Notes under the pieces: generated by a model | What the model was told of the DNA's origin: nothing | Database searches by the model: none | What the model saw: only the letters and a program-made list of their open reading frames with translations | NCBI RefSeq assembly: GCF_007994075.1 | Contig: NZ_VIWU01000001.1 | Span: 5,518,001 to 5,582,000 of the forward strand | Length of the DNA stretch: 64,000 nt | Direction of reading: 5' to 3' | From: Pseudonocardia hierapolitana | Lineage (GTDB): Bacteria; Actinomycetota; Actinomycetes; Mycobacteriales; Pseudonocardiaceae | Shown here: in pieces, positions 44,075 to 53,187 of the stretch | Layout of the letters: each line of letters begins with the position of its first letter | How positions within the stretch are numbered: the first letter of the stretch is position 1 | Made by a program: the position numbers and the translations under genes

Positions 44075-44722
44075 TCATGCCAGGGCCGCTCGCAGCTCGT
44101 GGTGGCGGGACTTGAGACGGATGTTCTTGTTGAGCGGGTCGTGCGCCTCGTCGGGCTCGACGTCGCCCGCGATCCCGACGTCGTTGAGCACGCGGAACAT
44201 CGAGACGAGGTGGGCGATGCGGCTCTCCTGCGCATCGACCGGGCGCTGTGACCCGGCGGCCAGCGCCAGCGTGGTGTCGACCCACCGCACCTCGCCGTGG
44301 AGGTCGGCCTGCTGGAGCACCTCGACCATCCGCCTGCGCAGCTCGGCCGGGGACAACCCGATCCAGCGGGGCACCGAGCGCGCGTCGAGCGGGAACAGCT
44401 CGCCGCGCTGCTCGAGGTGGATCAGCTCCACGGCGTAGAGGTGCCCGAACGAGCAGTAGCGGCAGCCGTTGCGGAGCGAGATGAGCGTGCAGGCCAGGTG
44501 CGTGCGCAGCGGGCCGAGGGCGCGGAGCGTGCGCTCGTACCGCGGCATGTTGAGCACGAACCAGCCGAGCGCCGGCAGGGCGCCCAGCTGGGCGACGATC
44601 GGGCCCATCAGTCGGGGCGGGAACCCCCACAGCCGCTGACCGATCCGCTCCAGCACACGGACGGCGAAACGATCCAACCCTCGCTCGGCCACGGCTCGCT
44701 CCTGACTCACAGTGACGTGCAT
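44075..44722 (-). CDS. AhpD/carboxymuconolactone-decarboxylase-like protein
   Basis: 215-aa helical protein with the AhpD-type redox motif NGCRYCSFGHLYAVEL (CxxC followed by His), suggesting peroxidase or disulfide-reductase activity. The C-terminal third (SRIAHLVSMFRVLNDVGIAGD) is less typical. ATG at 44722 overlaps an AT-rich TAATAT that could be a -10; in that case a GTG at 44710 would be the true, nearly leaderless start. First gene of a three-gene minus-strand operon with the B3/B4-domain protein. Confidence 0.78.
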   Translation of the reverse strand: MHVTVSQERAVAERGLDRFAVRVLERIGQRLWGFPPRLMGPIVAQLGALPALGWFVLNMPRYERTLRALGPLRTHLACTLISLRNGCRYCSFGHLYAVELIHLEQRGELFPLDARSVPRWIGLSPAELRRRMVEVLQQADLHGEVRWVDTTLALAAGSQRPVDAQESRIAHLVSMFRVLNDVGIAGDVEPDEAHDPLNKNIRLKSRHHELRAALA

Positions 44723-44805
44723 ATTACTCGCACGTGTACCTGCAAGATCGACGAGTTCCGCCTCCGTAATGAGCAGCTTCGTTGCGTTGAATGGCCGTAG
44801 AAATA

Positions 44806-45813
44806 TTAGGCTGAATGGCGCACAGTGGAGTTCCGTGCAGCCCGTCGGGCGCCGATGCGGGCCGCGAGCCCGAACGCGTTGCGGATCGAGCCGGTGGAGG
44901 CTGTCCGCCGGCCGACGAGGTCGAACGCGGTGCCGTGGGCCGGGGTGCAGATGGGCACGCGCAGCCCGCCCGCCATGGTCACGCCGCCGTCGAAGCCGAG
45001 CAGCTTCATCGCGATCTGGCCCTGGTCGTGGTACATGGTGAGGACTCCGTCGAACTCGTCCCGCCGCAGGAAGATCGTGTCCGACGGGAACGGCCCGGCC
45101 GCGTCCACGCCTTCGGTACGCAGCTCGGCAACGGCCGGCGCGATGACGTCGATCTCGTGGCGGCCGAAGCGGCCGCTCTCGCCCGCGTGCGGGTTGAGCG
45201 CGCAGACGCCGATGCGGGGCGCGGCGATGCCGGAGTCGCGCAGCACGGTGTGCAGCAGCCGGCCGGCGCCGAGCACGTTCTCGCGCGTGATGCCGTCGGC
45301 GACCTCGGCGATCGAAACGTGCGAGGTGACCCGCGCGGTCCAGATCGTCGGGAGGACGTTGAGCTCGCAGGTGTACGCCTCCGCCCCGAGGATCGTCTCG
45401 AACCAGCGCAGCTCGTCCTTCTCGCGCATCCCGGCCAGGTGCAGGGAGGACTTGTTCAGCGGCGCGAACACGATCGCGTCGACGTCACCCGCGTCGGCCA
45501 TCTCCAGCGCGACGCGCAGGTTGCTCATCGCCCAGCGCCCGCCAGCCTCGGTGGCGATCTTGCGTTCGAAGGCGCCCGGCCGCGCTGCCCCGTTGTCGTG
45601 AAGGCGGGGCTCGCGCGGTCCGCCGTAGGAGAATTCGACGCCTGCGTCGGCCTGCGCGTCGGCGAGCTCGCGCTCGTCGGAGATCAGCACGATGTCGGCC
45701 GCCGCGGTGGTGCCCGGGTCGGCCAGCAGCCGGGCGACCAGCTCCGGACCGATCCCGGCCGGGTCGCCGAGGGTGACGGCGACCCGGGGCTTGGCGGACT
45801 GGCTGGTGGTCAT
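44806..45813 (-). CDS. PdxA-family 4-phosphate dehydrogenase (PdxA/PdxA2/DenD group)
   Basis: 335-aa NAD-dependent metal dehydrogenase. Motifs: VTLGDPAGIGPELVARLL at the N-terminus, metal-site ALNPHAGESGRFGRHE, YHDQGQIAMKLLGF and GTAFDLVGR. In E. coli PdxA oxidises 4-phosphohydroxythreonine for vitamin B6, but most actinobacteria make B6 with PdxST, and the related PdxA2/DenD enzymes act in threonate and erythronate catabolism. No partner kinase is adjacent, so the substrate is undecided. It lies 89 nt downstream of the M56 gene on the same strand. Confidence 0.85.
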   Translation of the reverse strand: MTTSQSAKPRVAVTLGDPAGIGPELVARLLADPGTTAAADIVLISDERELADAQADAGVEFSYGGPREPRLHDNGAARPGAFERKIATEAGGRWAMSNLRVALEMADAGDVDAIVFAPLNKSSLHLAGMREKDELRWFETILGAEAYTCELNVLPTIWTARVTSHVSIAEVADGITRENVLGAGRLLHTVLRDSGIAAPRIGVCALNPHAGESGRFGRHEIDVIAPAVAELRTEGVDAAGPFPSDTIFLRRDEFDGVLTMYHDQGQIAMKLLGFDGGVTMAGGLRVPICTPAHGTAFDLVGRRTASTGSIRNAFGLAARIGARRAARNSTVRHSA

Positions 45814-45902
45814 GGCTTCCTTCCGGTCGGGACGGTTCGCGGGTGCCGCGGACGGCCGAGGCGATCAGTGGGCGAACATCAGGTTGCCGAGCAGTACCCC
45901 GG

Positions 45903-46796
45903 TCAGAGCGGCAGGACGTAGAGGCTCGCCGGCGTGGTGGCGACTGCGAGCGCGGCGAGGGCGGTCGCCAAGCGGATCGAGCGGTGGATCGGTGACGTCC
46001 CGCCGTGCAGACGCGCGATGCGCAGCGCGATGGCGTGCTCGCTGGCTGCGAGCGTGCCCGCGGGCGAGGGGTGGCCTCCCAGCTCGTGGAAGCGTCGGAG
46101 GGCGGCCGTGAGAGGTGTCGGGCCGTGGCGGCGGGCGGCGTGGTCGTCGGCGCACATCTCGACGAGCAGCTCAACGTCGGCGGCCGCGCGGGCCACCGGG
46201 CCGATCGGCAGCACGCGGCGGATGGCGTGGAACGGCGCCAGCACCAGGTGGTGGCGCCCGCGCGCGTGGGCGTGCTCGTGGGCGAGCACCGCGGCCAGCT
46301 CGCGCTCGGTCAGCGCGTCGACGGCGCCGGTGCTGATCACGACGCACCCGGCCGGCCCGGGCACGTAGTAGGCCGCGGCGGCGGGGTGTTCGAGCAGGAG
46401 CGCGCGGCCGTGGGGGTCGGGTCGCCCGACGAGCCGCAACAGCAGGCGGTGGCGGGACCTCTGCCGCCACAGCTGCCACGAGCTGTGCGCCTGCACGCCG
46501 ACCGCCGCGGCGGCGAGGAGCAGGCCGGCGGCCACGGCCGCGATGTGCGCTCCGGTCAGGTGCCCAGCTCCGTCGGTGACCAGCGAGCCGAGGGCGGGGG
46601 CGATGCCGCGCCCGTACGGCGCGAGACCGAGGCCGAGCAGCAGCCCGACCGCGCCGGTCACGGCGCTGACCACCGTCGCGTGCCAGAGGAGCAGCGCCAG
46701 CCGCGGCGCGCGTGGCTGCCAGCGTCCGCGGGTGAGCGCCCGTGCCGCGGCCGCGGCGAGGACGAGGGTGACGGCGTGGTGGAGGACGTAGATCAT
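45903..46796 (-). CDS. M56-family membrane metallopeptidase (BlaR1-like)
   Basis: 297 aa. Several hydrophobic segments flank a zinc-protease domain with HEXXH motif HEHAH in AAVLAHEHAHARGRHH and downstream acidic ligand region ELLVEMCADDHAARRHG. Unlike BlaR1 it lacks an extracellular penicillin-binding sensor. Such proteins cleave or relieve BlaI-type repressors in response to cell-envelope stress. ATG overlaps the blaI-like stop (ATGA), the classic BlaI-M56 pair. Confidence 0.87.
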   Translation of the reverse strand: MIYVLHHAVTLVLAAAAARALTRGRWQPRAPRLALLLWHATVVSAVTGAVGLLLGLGLAPYGRGIAPALGSLVTDGAGHLTGAHIAAVAAGLLLAAAAVGVQAHSSWQLWRQRSRHRLLLRLVGRPDPHGRALLLEHPAAAAYYVPGPAGCVVISTGAVDALTERELAAVLAHEHAHARGRHHLVLAPFHAIRRVLPIGPVARAAADVELLVEMCADDHAARRHGPTPLTAALRRFHELGGHPSPAGTLAASEHAIALRIARLHGGTSPIHRSIRLATALAALAVATTPASLYVLPL

Positions 46797-47158
46797 CGGT
46801 CGGGTTCGTCGGGGACGTCGAGCGCGGCCCGCAGCACCCGCGCGTCGGCCGGGCTGACGGCGCGGGCGAAGCGCACCAGCGCGCCGTCGCGGTCGCCGGT
46901 GCGGTCCAGCGCGCGCAGCATCAGCTCCGCGATGTGGTCGTCGCGCGAGGCGGCGGGGGAGTAGTGCCAGGTGCGGTCGATGTTGACGCGCGTGACGACC
47001 TGCTTGCGCGTGAGCCGTTCCAGCACGGTCCGCACGGTGGTGTAGGCGAGGTCGGGGTCGCCGATCGTGCGCAGCACGGCGCGCGCGGTGACCGGTTCCG
47101 GGTGCGCCCACAGTGCGTTCATCACGTCCTGCTCGAGCTCGCCCCGCGCCCTGCGCAC
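46793..47158 (-). CDS. BlaI/MecI-family transcriptional repressor
   Basis: 121-aa winged-helix repressor: GELEQDVMNALWAHPEPVTARAV, then AYTTVRTVLERLTRKQVVTR, the BlaI recognition region. The C-terminal part is the dimerisation and cleavage domain. GTG at 47158 with GAGG about 8 nt upstream. It is coupled to the M56 protease and divergent from a P450 gene, with two palindromic operators between them. Confidence 0.88.
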   Translation of the reverse strand: MRRARGELEQDVMNALWAHPEPVTARAVLRTIGDPDLAYTTVRTVLERLTRKQVVTRVNIDRTWHYSPAASRDDHIAELMLRALDRTGDRDGALVRFARAVSPADARVLRAALDVPDEPDR

Positions 47159-47194
47159 CGGATCATCCTCGCACCCTCCCCTTCCCGTTTAGTT

Positions 47195-47223
47195 CTACAT
47201 CTTGTAGTGCTACGTTTTGTAGC
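47195..47223. promoter_or_regulatory. Tandem BlaI operators overlapping the P450 promoter
   Basis: Two palindromes: CTACATCTTGTAG (47195-47207), fitting the TACA-n-TGTA BlaI/MecI pattern, and GCTACGTTTTGTAGC (47209-47223). The second contains TACGTT (47211-47216), a -10 box 7 nt upstream of the P450 ATG. Repressor bound here would block the leaderless P450 transcript and blaI-M56 itself. Confidence 0.65.
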
Positions 47224-48342
47224 ATGATTCACGCTCCCTCTCCGTGCGGTCCGCCGCGCTGGGTGCACCTTCCGGACGGAGTCGACGGCTGGCTCGTCAC
47301 CCGGCACGCCGACGCGCGCGCCGTGCTGGCCGACCCGCGCTTCGTGCGCGATCCGGCGCGGGTGGCCCGGCTGCGCGGGCAGCCGGTGCCGCACGGCGGC
47401 GGCCGGGCGGCGACGCTCCTGCACCTCGACACCCCCGGGCACACGCGGGTGCGCAGGGCGGTGAACCCGGCGTTCACGGCCCGGCGCGCCGAGCAGCACG
47501 GCTCGTTGATCGACGAGATGGCCTCGACGCTGGTGGAGCGCTGCCAGGGTTCGGGCCGTGCCGACCTCGTGTGCGATCTCGCGGTGCCGCTCGCGGTGCG
47601 CGTGCTCTGCGAGGTCGCCGGCCTGCCGGCGGCCGACCACGCGCGGTTCGGCCCGTGGGTCCGGCAGGTCCACCGGATCGACGGCGGGGCCGAGGCCGGT
47701 CGGCGCACCCTCGAGGCGATCGATGCGCTCGACGGGTACCTGCGGGAACGCATCGCCGGTGGCGCCCCCGGCGTACTGGGCGAGCTCGCCGGCGCGGAGC
47801 GGCTCACCGAGGACGAGGTGATCGCGCTCGGCCGTGACCTCCTGGTGGGCGGCTACGAGAGCACGGCGAACCTGATCTCCGGCGGGCTCGCCCTGCTGCT
47901 CGCCGAGCCGGGCCGGTACGAGCGGCTGCGGCGCGATCCGGGTCTGGTCGACGCGGTCGTCGAGGAGTGCCTGCGCCAGGTGGCGCCGTTCCCGCTGCTG
48001 GAAGCGCGGTACGCGGCAGAGGAGGTGGAGGTCGGGGGAGCGGTGTTCGCCCCGGGCGACGCCGTGGTGGTCGACGTCGCGGCGGCCAACCGCGACCCGG
48101 ACCGGTTCGCCGCCGGGGCCGGCTGGGACCCGGAGCGCGCCGCCGGGCACCTCTCGTTCGGCCACGGTGCCCACCACTGCCTCGGCGCGATGCTCGCCCG
48201 GCGCGAGGCGCTGGCCGCGTTCCGGGCTGTGCTCGCCTTCACCGGCCTCCGGCTCGACTGCGCCCCGGACGACCTGGTGTGGGAGCCGGGGTTCACCCCG
48301 GCGCTGCGTGCCCTGCCCGTGCGGTTCACCCCGAAGGGCTGA
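47224..48342 (+). CDS. Cytochrome P450
   Basis: 372-aa soluble bacterial class P450, a little shorter than usual. I-helix LVGGYESTANLI (the usual acid-Thr pair is Glu-Ser), K-helix EECLR (ExxR), haem loop LSFGHGAHHCLGAML with ligand Cys at about residue 319. Needs separate ferredoxin partners, not found nearby. ATG at 47224 is 7 nt from a -10 box, so leaderless. The BlaI operators upstream imply envelope-stress or beta-lactam-type induction, unusual for a P450 (inference). Confidence 0.92.
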   Translation: MIHAPSPCGPPRWVHLPDGVDGWLVTRHADARAVLADPRFVRDPARVARLRGQPVPHGGGRAATLLHLDTPGHTRVRRAVNPAFTARRAEQHGSLIDEMASTLVERCQGSGRADLVCDLAVPLAVRVLCEVAGLPAADHARFGPWVRQVHRIDGGAEAGRRTLEAIDALDGYLRERIAGGAPGVLGELAGAERLTEDEVIALGRDLLVGGYESTANLISGGLALLLAEPGRYERLRRDPGLVDAVVEECLRQVAPFPLLEARYAAEEVEVGGAVFAPGDAVVVDVAAANRDPDRFAAGAGWDPERAAGHLSFGHGAHHCLGAMLARREALAAFRAVLAFTGLRLDCAPDDLVWEPGFTPALRALPVRFTPKG

Positions 48343-48345
48343 CCC

Positions 48346-48939
48346 GTGCCGGACCTGATCGCATTCCCGGGCCCGCTCGCCTGCCTCGTCGTGCTCGGCC
48401 TGCTCGTGGTCGAGTCCGGGCTGCTCGTCGGGGTCTTCCTGCCCGGCGACTCGCTGCTCTTCGGCGCGGGACTGCTCGTGGGAACGGGGCGGATCGACGT
48501 GCCGATCGCGGTGCTGGCCGCCTGCGCGTGGCTCGGCGCCGTCCTCGGCGACGGTCTCGGGTACGGCATCGGCCGGGTGGCCGGCCGGCCGTGGGGGCAC
48601 CGCGGCTGGAGCAGGCGGTTCGTGGACGCCGCGGAGCGGATGTACGCCCGCCACGGCTGGTTCGCCGTGGTGATCTGCCGGTGGTTCCCCGGCGTCCGGG
48701 CGGTCGTGCCGACGCTGGCCGGCGTCGGCCGGATGCACCCGGTCGCGTTCGCGCTCGCGAACGCGACCGGTGCCCTGCTGTGGGCGGTCGGGACGGTCCT
48801 GCTCGGCCACGCCGCCGCCGCGGTGCCGCAGGTGCGCGACGTCGCCCTCTGGGCGATGGCCGTGAGCATCGCGCTCACCGTGGGGTACGGCATCGCGGCC
48901 GCGCTCCGCCGCCGTCAGGCGAAGACGTCGCTCACGTAG
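48346..48939 (+). CDS. DedA-family membrane protein
   Basis: 197-aa integral membrane protein. DedA/SNARE-associated motifs: ESGLLVGVFLPGDSLLFGAGLL, LGDGLGYGIGRVAG, and RWFPGVRAVVPTLAGVGRM with the essential Arg and Pro. DedA proteins support membrane lipid homeostasis, and some flip undecaprenyl phosphate. GTG start 3 nt after the P450 stop. Its 3' end overlaps the convergent CYP102 gene by 25 bp. Confidence 0.87.
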   Translation: MPDLIAFPGPLACLVVLGLLVVESGLLVGVFLPGDSLLFGAGLLVGTGRIDVPIAVLAACAWLGAVLGDGLGYGIGRVAGRPWGHRGWSRRFVDAAERMYARHGWFAVVICRWFPGVRAVVPTLAGVGRMHPVAFALANATGALLWAVGTVLLGHAAAAVPQVRDVALWAMAVSIALTVGYGIAAALRRRQAKTSLT

Positions 48940-51900
48940 CGGGCGTGCTCGTGCTGCATCTCGTCCAGCCAGGCCTCGGCCTTGTCGGTGGAGGCGCCCG
49001 CGACATCGGAGTAGATCCGCGCGCAGGTGTCGTAGACGGCGGGGGCCATGCGCCTGCCGTCGCCGCAGACGTAGAACGTCGCGCCCTCCCTGACGAGCTC
49101 GACCACGCGGTCGCGGTCGGCCCACAGCCGGTCCTGCACGTAGGTGACCCCGTCGGCGGGCGCGGCCGAGTACGCCGGGTGCACCTCGACGATCCCGTCG
49201 CGGGACCACGCGTCGAGCTCGTCGCGGTACAGGAGGTCGACGTCCGGGTGGTCGCAGCCGAAGAACAGCAGCGCCGGCGCGGGGGTCACGCCCTCCGCCT
49301 GCGCGCGCAGCGCCCGGTCCTGCAGGAACCCGCGGAACGGGGCGAGCCCGGTGCCCGCGCAGACCATGACGATCGGCGTCTCGAGGGACTCCGGCGGGTG
49401 GAACGCCACGTTCGACGGCCGCACCGTGACGGCCACCTTCGTGCCCGGCCGGGCCTGCGCCAGGTAGGTCGACGCCGCGCCCTCGTACACGCCGTTGCCC
49501 GACAGTGCCGGGGCCTCGAGCACGGCGACGGTCAGCGTGACGTGGTCGGGGCTCCACAGCGGCGACGACGAGATCGAGTACCGGCGGGGGGCGAGCGGGG
49601 CGAGCATCTGCAGGAAGGTCGCGAACGCGAGCTGGCTCGCCGGGTACCGCTCGAGCAGGTCCAGCACGTTCACGCGCTTGTCGAGCACCTCGGCGGTGTA
49701 GGCGTCGACGTCGCCTGCGAGCGCCTCGAGCTCCTTCTTGTGCGGCGGGCAGACCGTGGCGTCGGCGATCTCCCGGATCTGCTTGCGCGTGGCGGGCTGG
49801 GCGAGCTCGACGTAACTGGACAGCAGCTCTCCCGCGCTCACCGGCGTGCCGGTGGGCAGGAACGTGCGCGTGCCCTCGCCTGCGCGGATCACGACGTTGC
49901 TGTCGTAGGCAAGGCCGAACCGGGCCAGTGCGCGGTCGACGAGGGCGGCCGGGTTGAGCGGCAGCACCGCGAGGTAGTCGCCGGTGCGGTAGGACATGCC
50001 CTCGGGCAGCGCGATCTCGACGTGCCGCTTCGAACGCGCGTGCGGCGCCGACATGTCCACCAGCTCGCGGTTGGTGACCACGGTGCCCAGCTGCAGCTCG
50101 TTCTGGCGCAGGATCGGGTCGCGCACGGCCCCGACGAACTCGACCTCGAGGGCGGGGGAGGGGGCCGGGGCCTGCGCCGACTGCCCGAACTCCACGCCGA
50201 CGGGCTCCCAGAAGCGGGCGTACCAGTCGTCGAAGTCGCCGAAGAAGTCACCGCGCGCGTTGGCCTCGCCGCGCTCGACCAGCCGCTTCGCACCGGCCCG
50301 GGCGAGGTGCTCGTCGATGGCCTTCGGGACGGCCTGGTAGGTGCGGGCCCAGTCCTTGTTGCCGTTGCCGAACACCGCGTACCGGACCCCGTCGAGCGAG
50401 CCTGCCGGCAGGCCCTGCGCCCACTGCACGAACGATCGCGCGTTGTCCGGCGGCTGCCCCTCGTACGAGGAGCACACGATGATCACCGCGCCGTCCGTGG
50501 GCAGGTGGCCCGCGCTGCTGTCGAGGGTGTCGACCGACGAGCTGTAGCCGCGGCGGCGTGCGTCGTTGGCGATGCGCTGCGCGAACGCCTCCGATGTGCC
50601 TGCGTTGGAGCCGTAGAGCACGCGGATCGGGATGCCGTTCGCGGTCGCGGCAGGCGCGGCCTCCTCCCGCACCGCCTCCTGGTCCTCTGGGCGGGAGACG
50701 ATCGTCGTGGCCCGGCGGCGGGCGTGGACGTAGAGGCCCTGGGGCTTGATCGTCAGCGTCTGCTTGACGTCGAGCCGGTAGTTCGGGTCGGCCGCGGTGA
50801 GGTCGAAGCGCTGCAGCAGCATCGCGAGGAACAGCGTGGCCTCCTGCAGGGCGAACCCGCGTCCGATGCAGGAGCGCTGCCCGTTGCCGAACGGCTTCCA
50901 CGCGTTGGGCGGGAGCTGTTCGGCCCGGTCGAACGCGAACCGGTCGGGGTCGTACTCGTCCGGCCGGTCCCAGACGGCCGGGTCGCGGTGCAGCTGCGGG
51001 ATCAGCACGAGCAGCGTCTGGCCCTTCCGCACCGGGTAGCGGCCGCCGATCACGGTGTCCTCGTAGGGCTGCACCGCGAACGCGGGTGCGGTGGGCCACA
51101 GCCGCAGCGACTCCTTCAGGATCCGGTCGAGGTACTCGAGCTTCACGAGGTCCTCGAACCGGGGTGCCCGGTTGCCGAGCACCTCGTCGACGTGGGCCTG
51201 CGCCGCCGCCACGATCTCCGGGTTGCGCAGCAGCTCGTAGACCGTGAAGGTGAGCAGGCCGCTGGTGGTCTCGTGGCCTGCGATGAGGAACGTGACGAGC
51301 TGGTAGCGCACGTTCTCATCCGACAGGCGCTCACCGGTCCGCGGATCGGGGGTCAACATCGTGTCGAGGATGTCGTGCTCGCCGCCGGGGAGCGGGTGAC
51401 GGCGGCGGTCGGCGATCAGCTGGTCGGCGATCTCGAACATCAGCCGCTTGTCCTCGTCGTACTGGTGGCGGGTGCGCACCATGAGCCGGTTCTGCAGCGG
51501 CAGCCGCCGCCCCCGTTCCCCCGACTCGACGAGCGAGCGGACCATCGCCCCGACGAACGGGTGCATCTGGTCGCTGTACATGCTGTTGAAGCGGTAGCCG
51601 AACGAGCAGAGCGCGATCGTGTCCAGCGTCAGCCGGGTGGTGTTGTCGCTGACGTCGATGCGGTGCGCCGGACCCTGCCGCTCCCACTTGAGCAGCAGCT
51701 GCTCGGCGATGTCGGTCATCCCGTCGAACATGTTCCGCAGTGCGGCCGGGCCGAACGCCGGCATCAGGATCCGGTGCGCCGCGCCCCAGTTCGGCTCCTG
51801 CGTCTCGGCCGTGAACAGGCCGTCCCCGGCGAAGTCGCGCACGTTGCGCAGCGGCCGGTGCAGCTTCTTGTCGAACCGCTGCTCGTCGCACAGCTCGTCC

Positions 51901-52082
51901 ACCAGCTCCTGCGAGCTGACCACCACGATGTCGTCGCCCGGCAGCTCGAGGCGGTAGATCGGGCCGAACTCCCGTGCCAGCTCGGCCAGGGCGAAGACGC
52001 CCTTGTCGGCGTCGACGTCGGCCAGGTTGCCCAGCAGGGGCAGCGGGCGGGGCTGCGGGATGAGCTCGGTCGGGGCGGACAT
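48915..52082 (-). CDS. Self-sufficient P450-reductase fusion, CYP102 (BM3) type
   Basis: 1055-aa bifunctional P450/NADPH-P450 reductase, close to the 1049 aa of P450 BM3. Haem domain (about 1-470): I-helix LIAGHETTSGLL, ExxR in ILKESLRLW, haem loop KPFGNGQRSCIGRGFA with Cys at about 405. A linker leads to an FMN flavodoxin domain (about 495-640, RVLYGSNAGTSEAFAQRIA) and an FAD/NADPH domain (RRYSISSSP; VMVCAGTGLAPFRGFLQDR). Known members hydroxylate medium- to long-chain fatty acids. ATG at 52082 is fixed by GGAGGT 8 nt upstream. Divergent from an AraC-type regulator, its probable activator. Confidence 0.96.
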   Translation of the reverse strand: MSAPTELIPQPRPLPLLGNLADVDADKGVFALAELAREFGPIYRLELPGDDIVVVSSQELVDELCDEQRFDKKLHRPLRNVRDFAGDGLFTAETQEPNWGAAHRILMPAFGPAALRNMFDGMTDIAEQLLLKWERQGPAHRIDVSDNTTRLTLDTIALCSFGYRFNSMYSDQMHPFVGAMVRSLVESGERGRRLPLQNRLMVRTRHQYDEDKRLMFEIADQLIADRRRHPLPGGEHDILDTMLTPDPRTGERLSDENVRYQLVTFLIAGHETTSGLLTFTVYELLRNPEIVAAAQAHVDEVLGNRAPRFEDLVKLEYLDRILKESLRLWPTAPAFAVQPYEDTVIGGRYPVRKGQTLLVLIPQLHRDPAVWDRPDEYDPDRFAFDRAEQLPPNAWKPFGNGQRSCIGRGFALQEATLFLAMLLQRFDLTAADPNYRLDVKQTLTIKPQGLYVHARRRATTIVSRPEDQEAVREEAAPAATANGIPIRVLYGSNAGTSEAFAQRIANDARRRGYSSSVDTLDSSAGHLPTDGAVIIVCSSYEGQPPDNARSFVQWAQGLPAGSLDGVRYAVFGNGNKDWARTYQAVPKAIDEHLARAGAKRLVERGEANARGDFFGDFDDWYARFWEPVGVEFGQSAQAPAPSPALEVEFVGAVRDPILRQNELQLGTVVTNRELVDMSAPHARSKRHVEIALPEGMSYRTGDYLAVLPLNPAALVDRALARFGLAYDSNVVIRAGEGTRTFLPTGTPVSAGELLSSYVELAQPATRKQIREIADATVCPPHKKELEALAGDVDAYTAEVLDKRVNVLDLLERYPASQLAFATFLQMLAPLAPRRYSISSSPLWSPDHVTLTVAVLEAPALSGNGVYEGAASTYLAQARPGTKVAVTVRPSNVAFHPPESLETPIVMVCAGTGLAPFRGFLQDRALRAQAEGVTPAPALLFFGCDHPDVDLLYRDELDAWSRDGIVEVHPAYSAAPADGVTYVQDRLWADRDRVVELVREGATFYVCGDGRRMAPAVYDTCARIYSDVAGASTDKAEAWLDEMQHEHARYVSDVFA

Positions 52083-52149
52083 CGGGCTGGACCTCCGAAC
52101 GGTGGGAACTGCGTCAGGGACGAGTCTCCGGCCGTCCGGTCCCCGAAAC

Positions 52150-52177
52150 TTGCCCCGGGACGACAACCGTTTACCTT
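52150..52177 (+). promoter_or_regulatory. Promoter of the AraC-type gene
   Basis: -35 TTGCCC (52150-52155), 16-nt spacer, -10 TACCTT (52172-52177), 8 nt upstream of the ATG at 52186, indicating leaderless transcription. The 103-bp gap to the CYP102 start should hold both divergent promoters. Confidence 0.5.
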
Positions 52178-52185
52178 TGTGCGAC

Positions 52186-53184
52186 ATGGGTTCAGTCGTT
52201 CGGGCAGCGCTGTTCCGCGGCCTGCCGCAGCTCGTCGATCACCTCGGCGGCGACGGTGCCGCGGTGCTCGCGCGTTTCCACGTGCCCGGCGGCGCGCTCG
52301 ACAGCGACGACGCGCTGCTCACCGCCCGGACCGCCGGCCTGCTCATGGAGGCAGCTGCGGCCGAGCTGGACAGCCCGGACTTCGGCCTGCGCCTGGCCGA
52401 GGTGCAGGACGTCCGGATCCTCGGACCGCTCTCCATCGCGCTGGAGAACTCGGCGACGCTGGGGGAGGCGCTCGACTGCGCGAGCCGGTTCCTGTTCGCC
52501 CACAGCCCGGTGTCCCGGGTGGCGCGCATCCCCGACCCGGACGAGGTGGCAGGCGTGGTCGGGCTGCTCTACGAGAGCATCGGAGAGCCGTCGCAGCCAC
52601 AGGCGGTCGACCACGCGCTCGGGCTCTTCCACCGGATCATCACGCAGCTCCACGACGGCCCCTACGTCCTGCGCGCGGCCCACCTGCCGCACCCGGCGGT
52701 GGCCCCGGTCTCCCGCTACACCGGCTTCTTCGGTGCCGACGTGCGGTTCGAGCGTCCCGCCGCCGTGCTGCGGGTGCCGGCGGGGCTGCTGTCCGCACCG
52801 CTGCCCGGTGCGAACAGCATGCTGCGCGACATCACGCTCGACTACCTCGCCGCGCACTTCACCGACCGGGGCCGGAGCGTCGGCGACGAGGTGCGGCTGC
52901 TGCTCAGGCGCGCGCTGGGCACGTCCCCGGTCACCATCTCCTCCGTGGCCCGCCCGCTCACGATGCACCCGCGGACGCTGCAGCGCCGGCTCGCCGCCGA
53001 ATCGACGACGTTCGAGGCGATCCTCGACGAGGTGCGCCGCGAGTCCGCCGAGCGGTTGATCACCGAGACCGACCTGCCCCTGGCGCAGGTGACCGCGCTG
53101 GTCGGGCTCACGGAGCAGTCCGCGCTGAGCCGCGCCGGTCGGAGGTGGTTCGGCCGATCCCCGCGCGAGCTCCGTCGCGGATAG
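52186..53184 (+). CDS. AraC-family regulator with arabinose-binding-like N-domain
   Basis: 332 aa. N-terminal ligand domain of the Arabinose_bd/OruR type (FGLRLAEVQDVRILGPLSIAL). The C-terminal AraC DNA-binding domain begins at about 235 (VTISSVARPLTMHPRTLQRRLAAESTTFEAILDEVRRESAERLI) and ends VTALVGLTEQSALSRAGRRWFGRSPRELR. Several relatives respond to fatty acids or alkanes, which suits the divergent CYP102 gene (inference). Confidence 0.9.
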   Translation: MGSVVRAALFRGLPQLVDHLGGDGAAVLARFHVPGGALDSDDALLTARTAGLLMEAAAAELDSPDFGLRLAEVQDVRILGPLSIALENSATLGEALDCASRFLFAHSPVSRVARIPDPDEVAGVVGLLYESIGEPSQPQAVDHALGLFHRIITQLHDGPYVLRAAHLPHPAVAPVSRYTGFFGADVRFERPAAVLRVPAGLLSAPLPGANSMLRDITLDYLAAHFTDRGRSVGDEVRLLLRRALGTSPVTISSVARPLTMHPRTLQRRLAAESTTFEAILDEVRRESAERLITETDLPLAQVTALVGLTEQSALSRAGRRWFGRSPRELRRG

Positions 53185-53187
53185 CGA

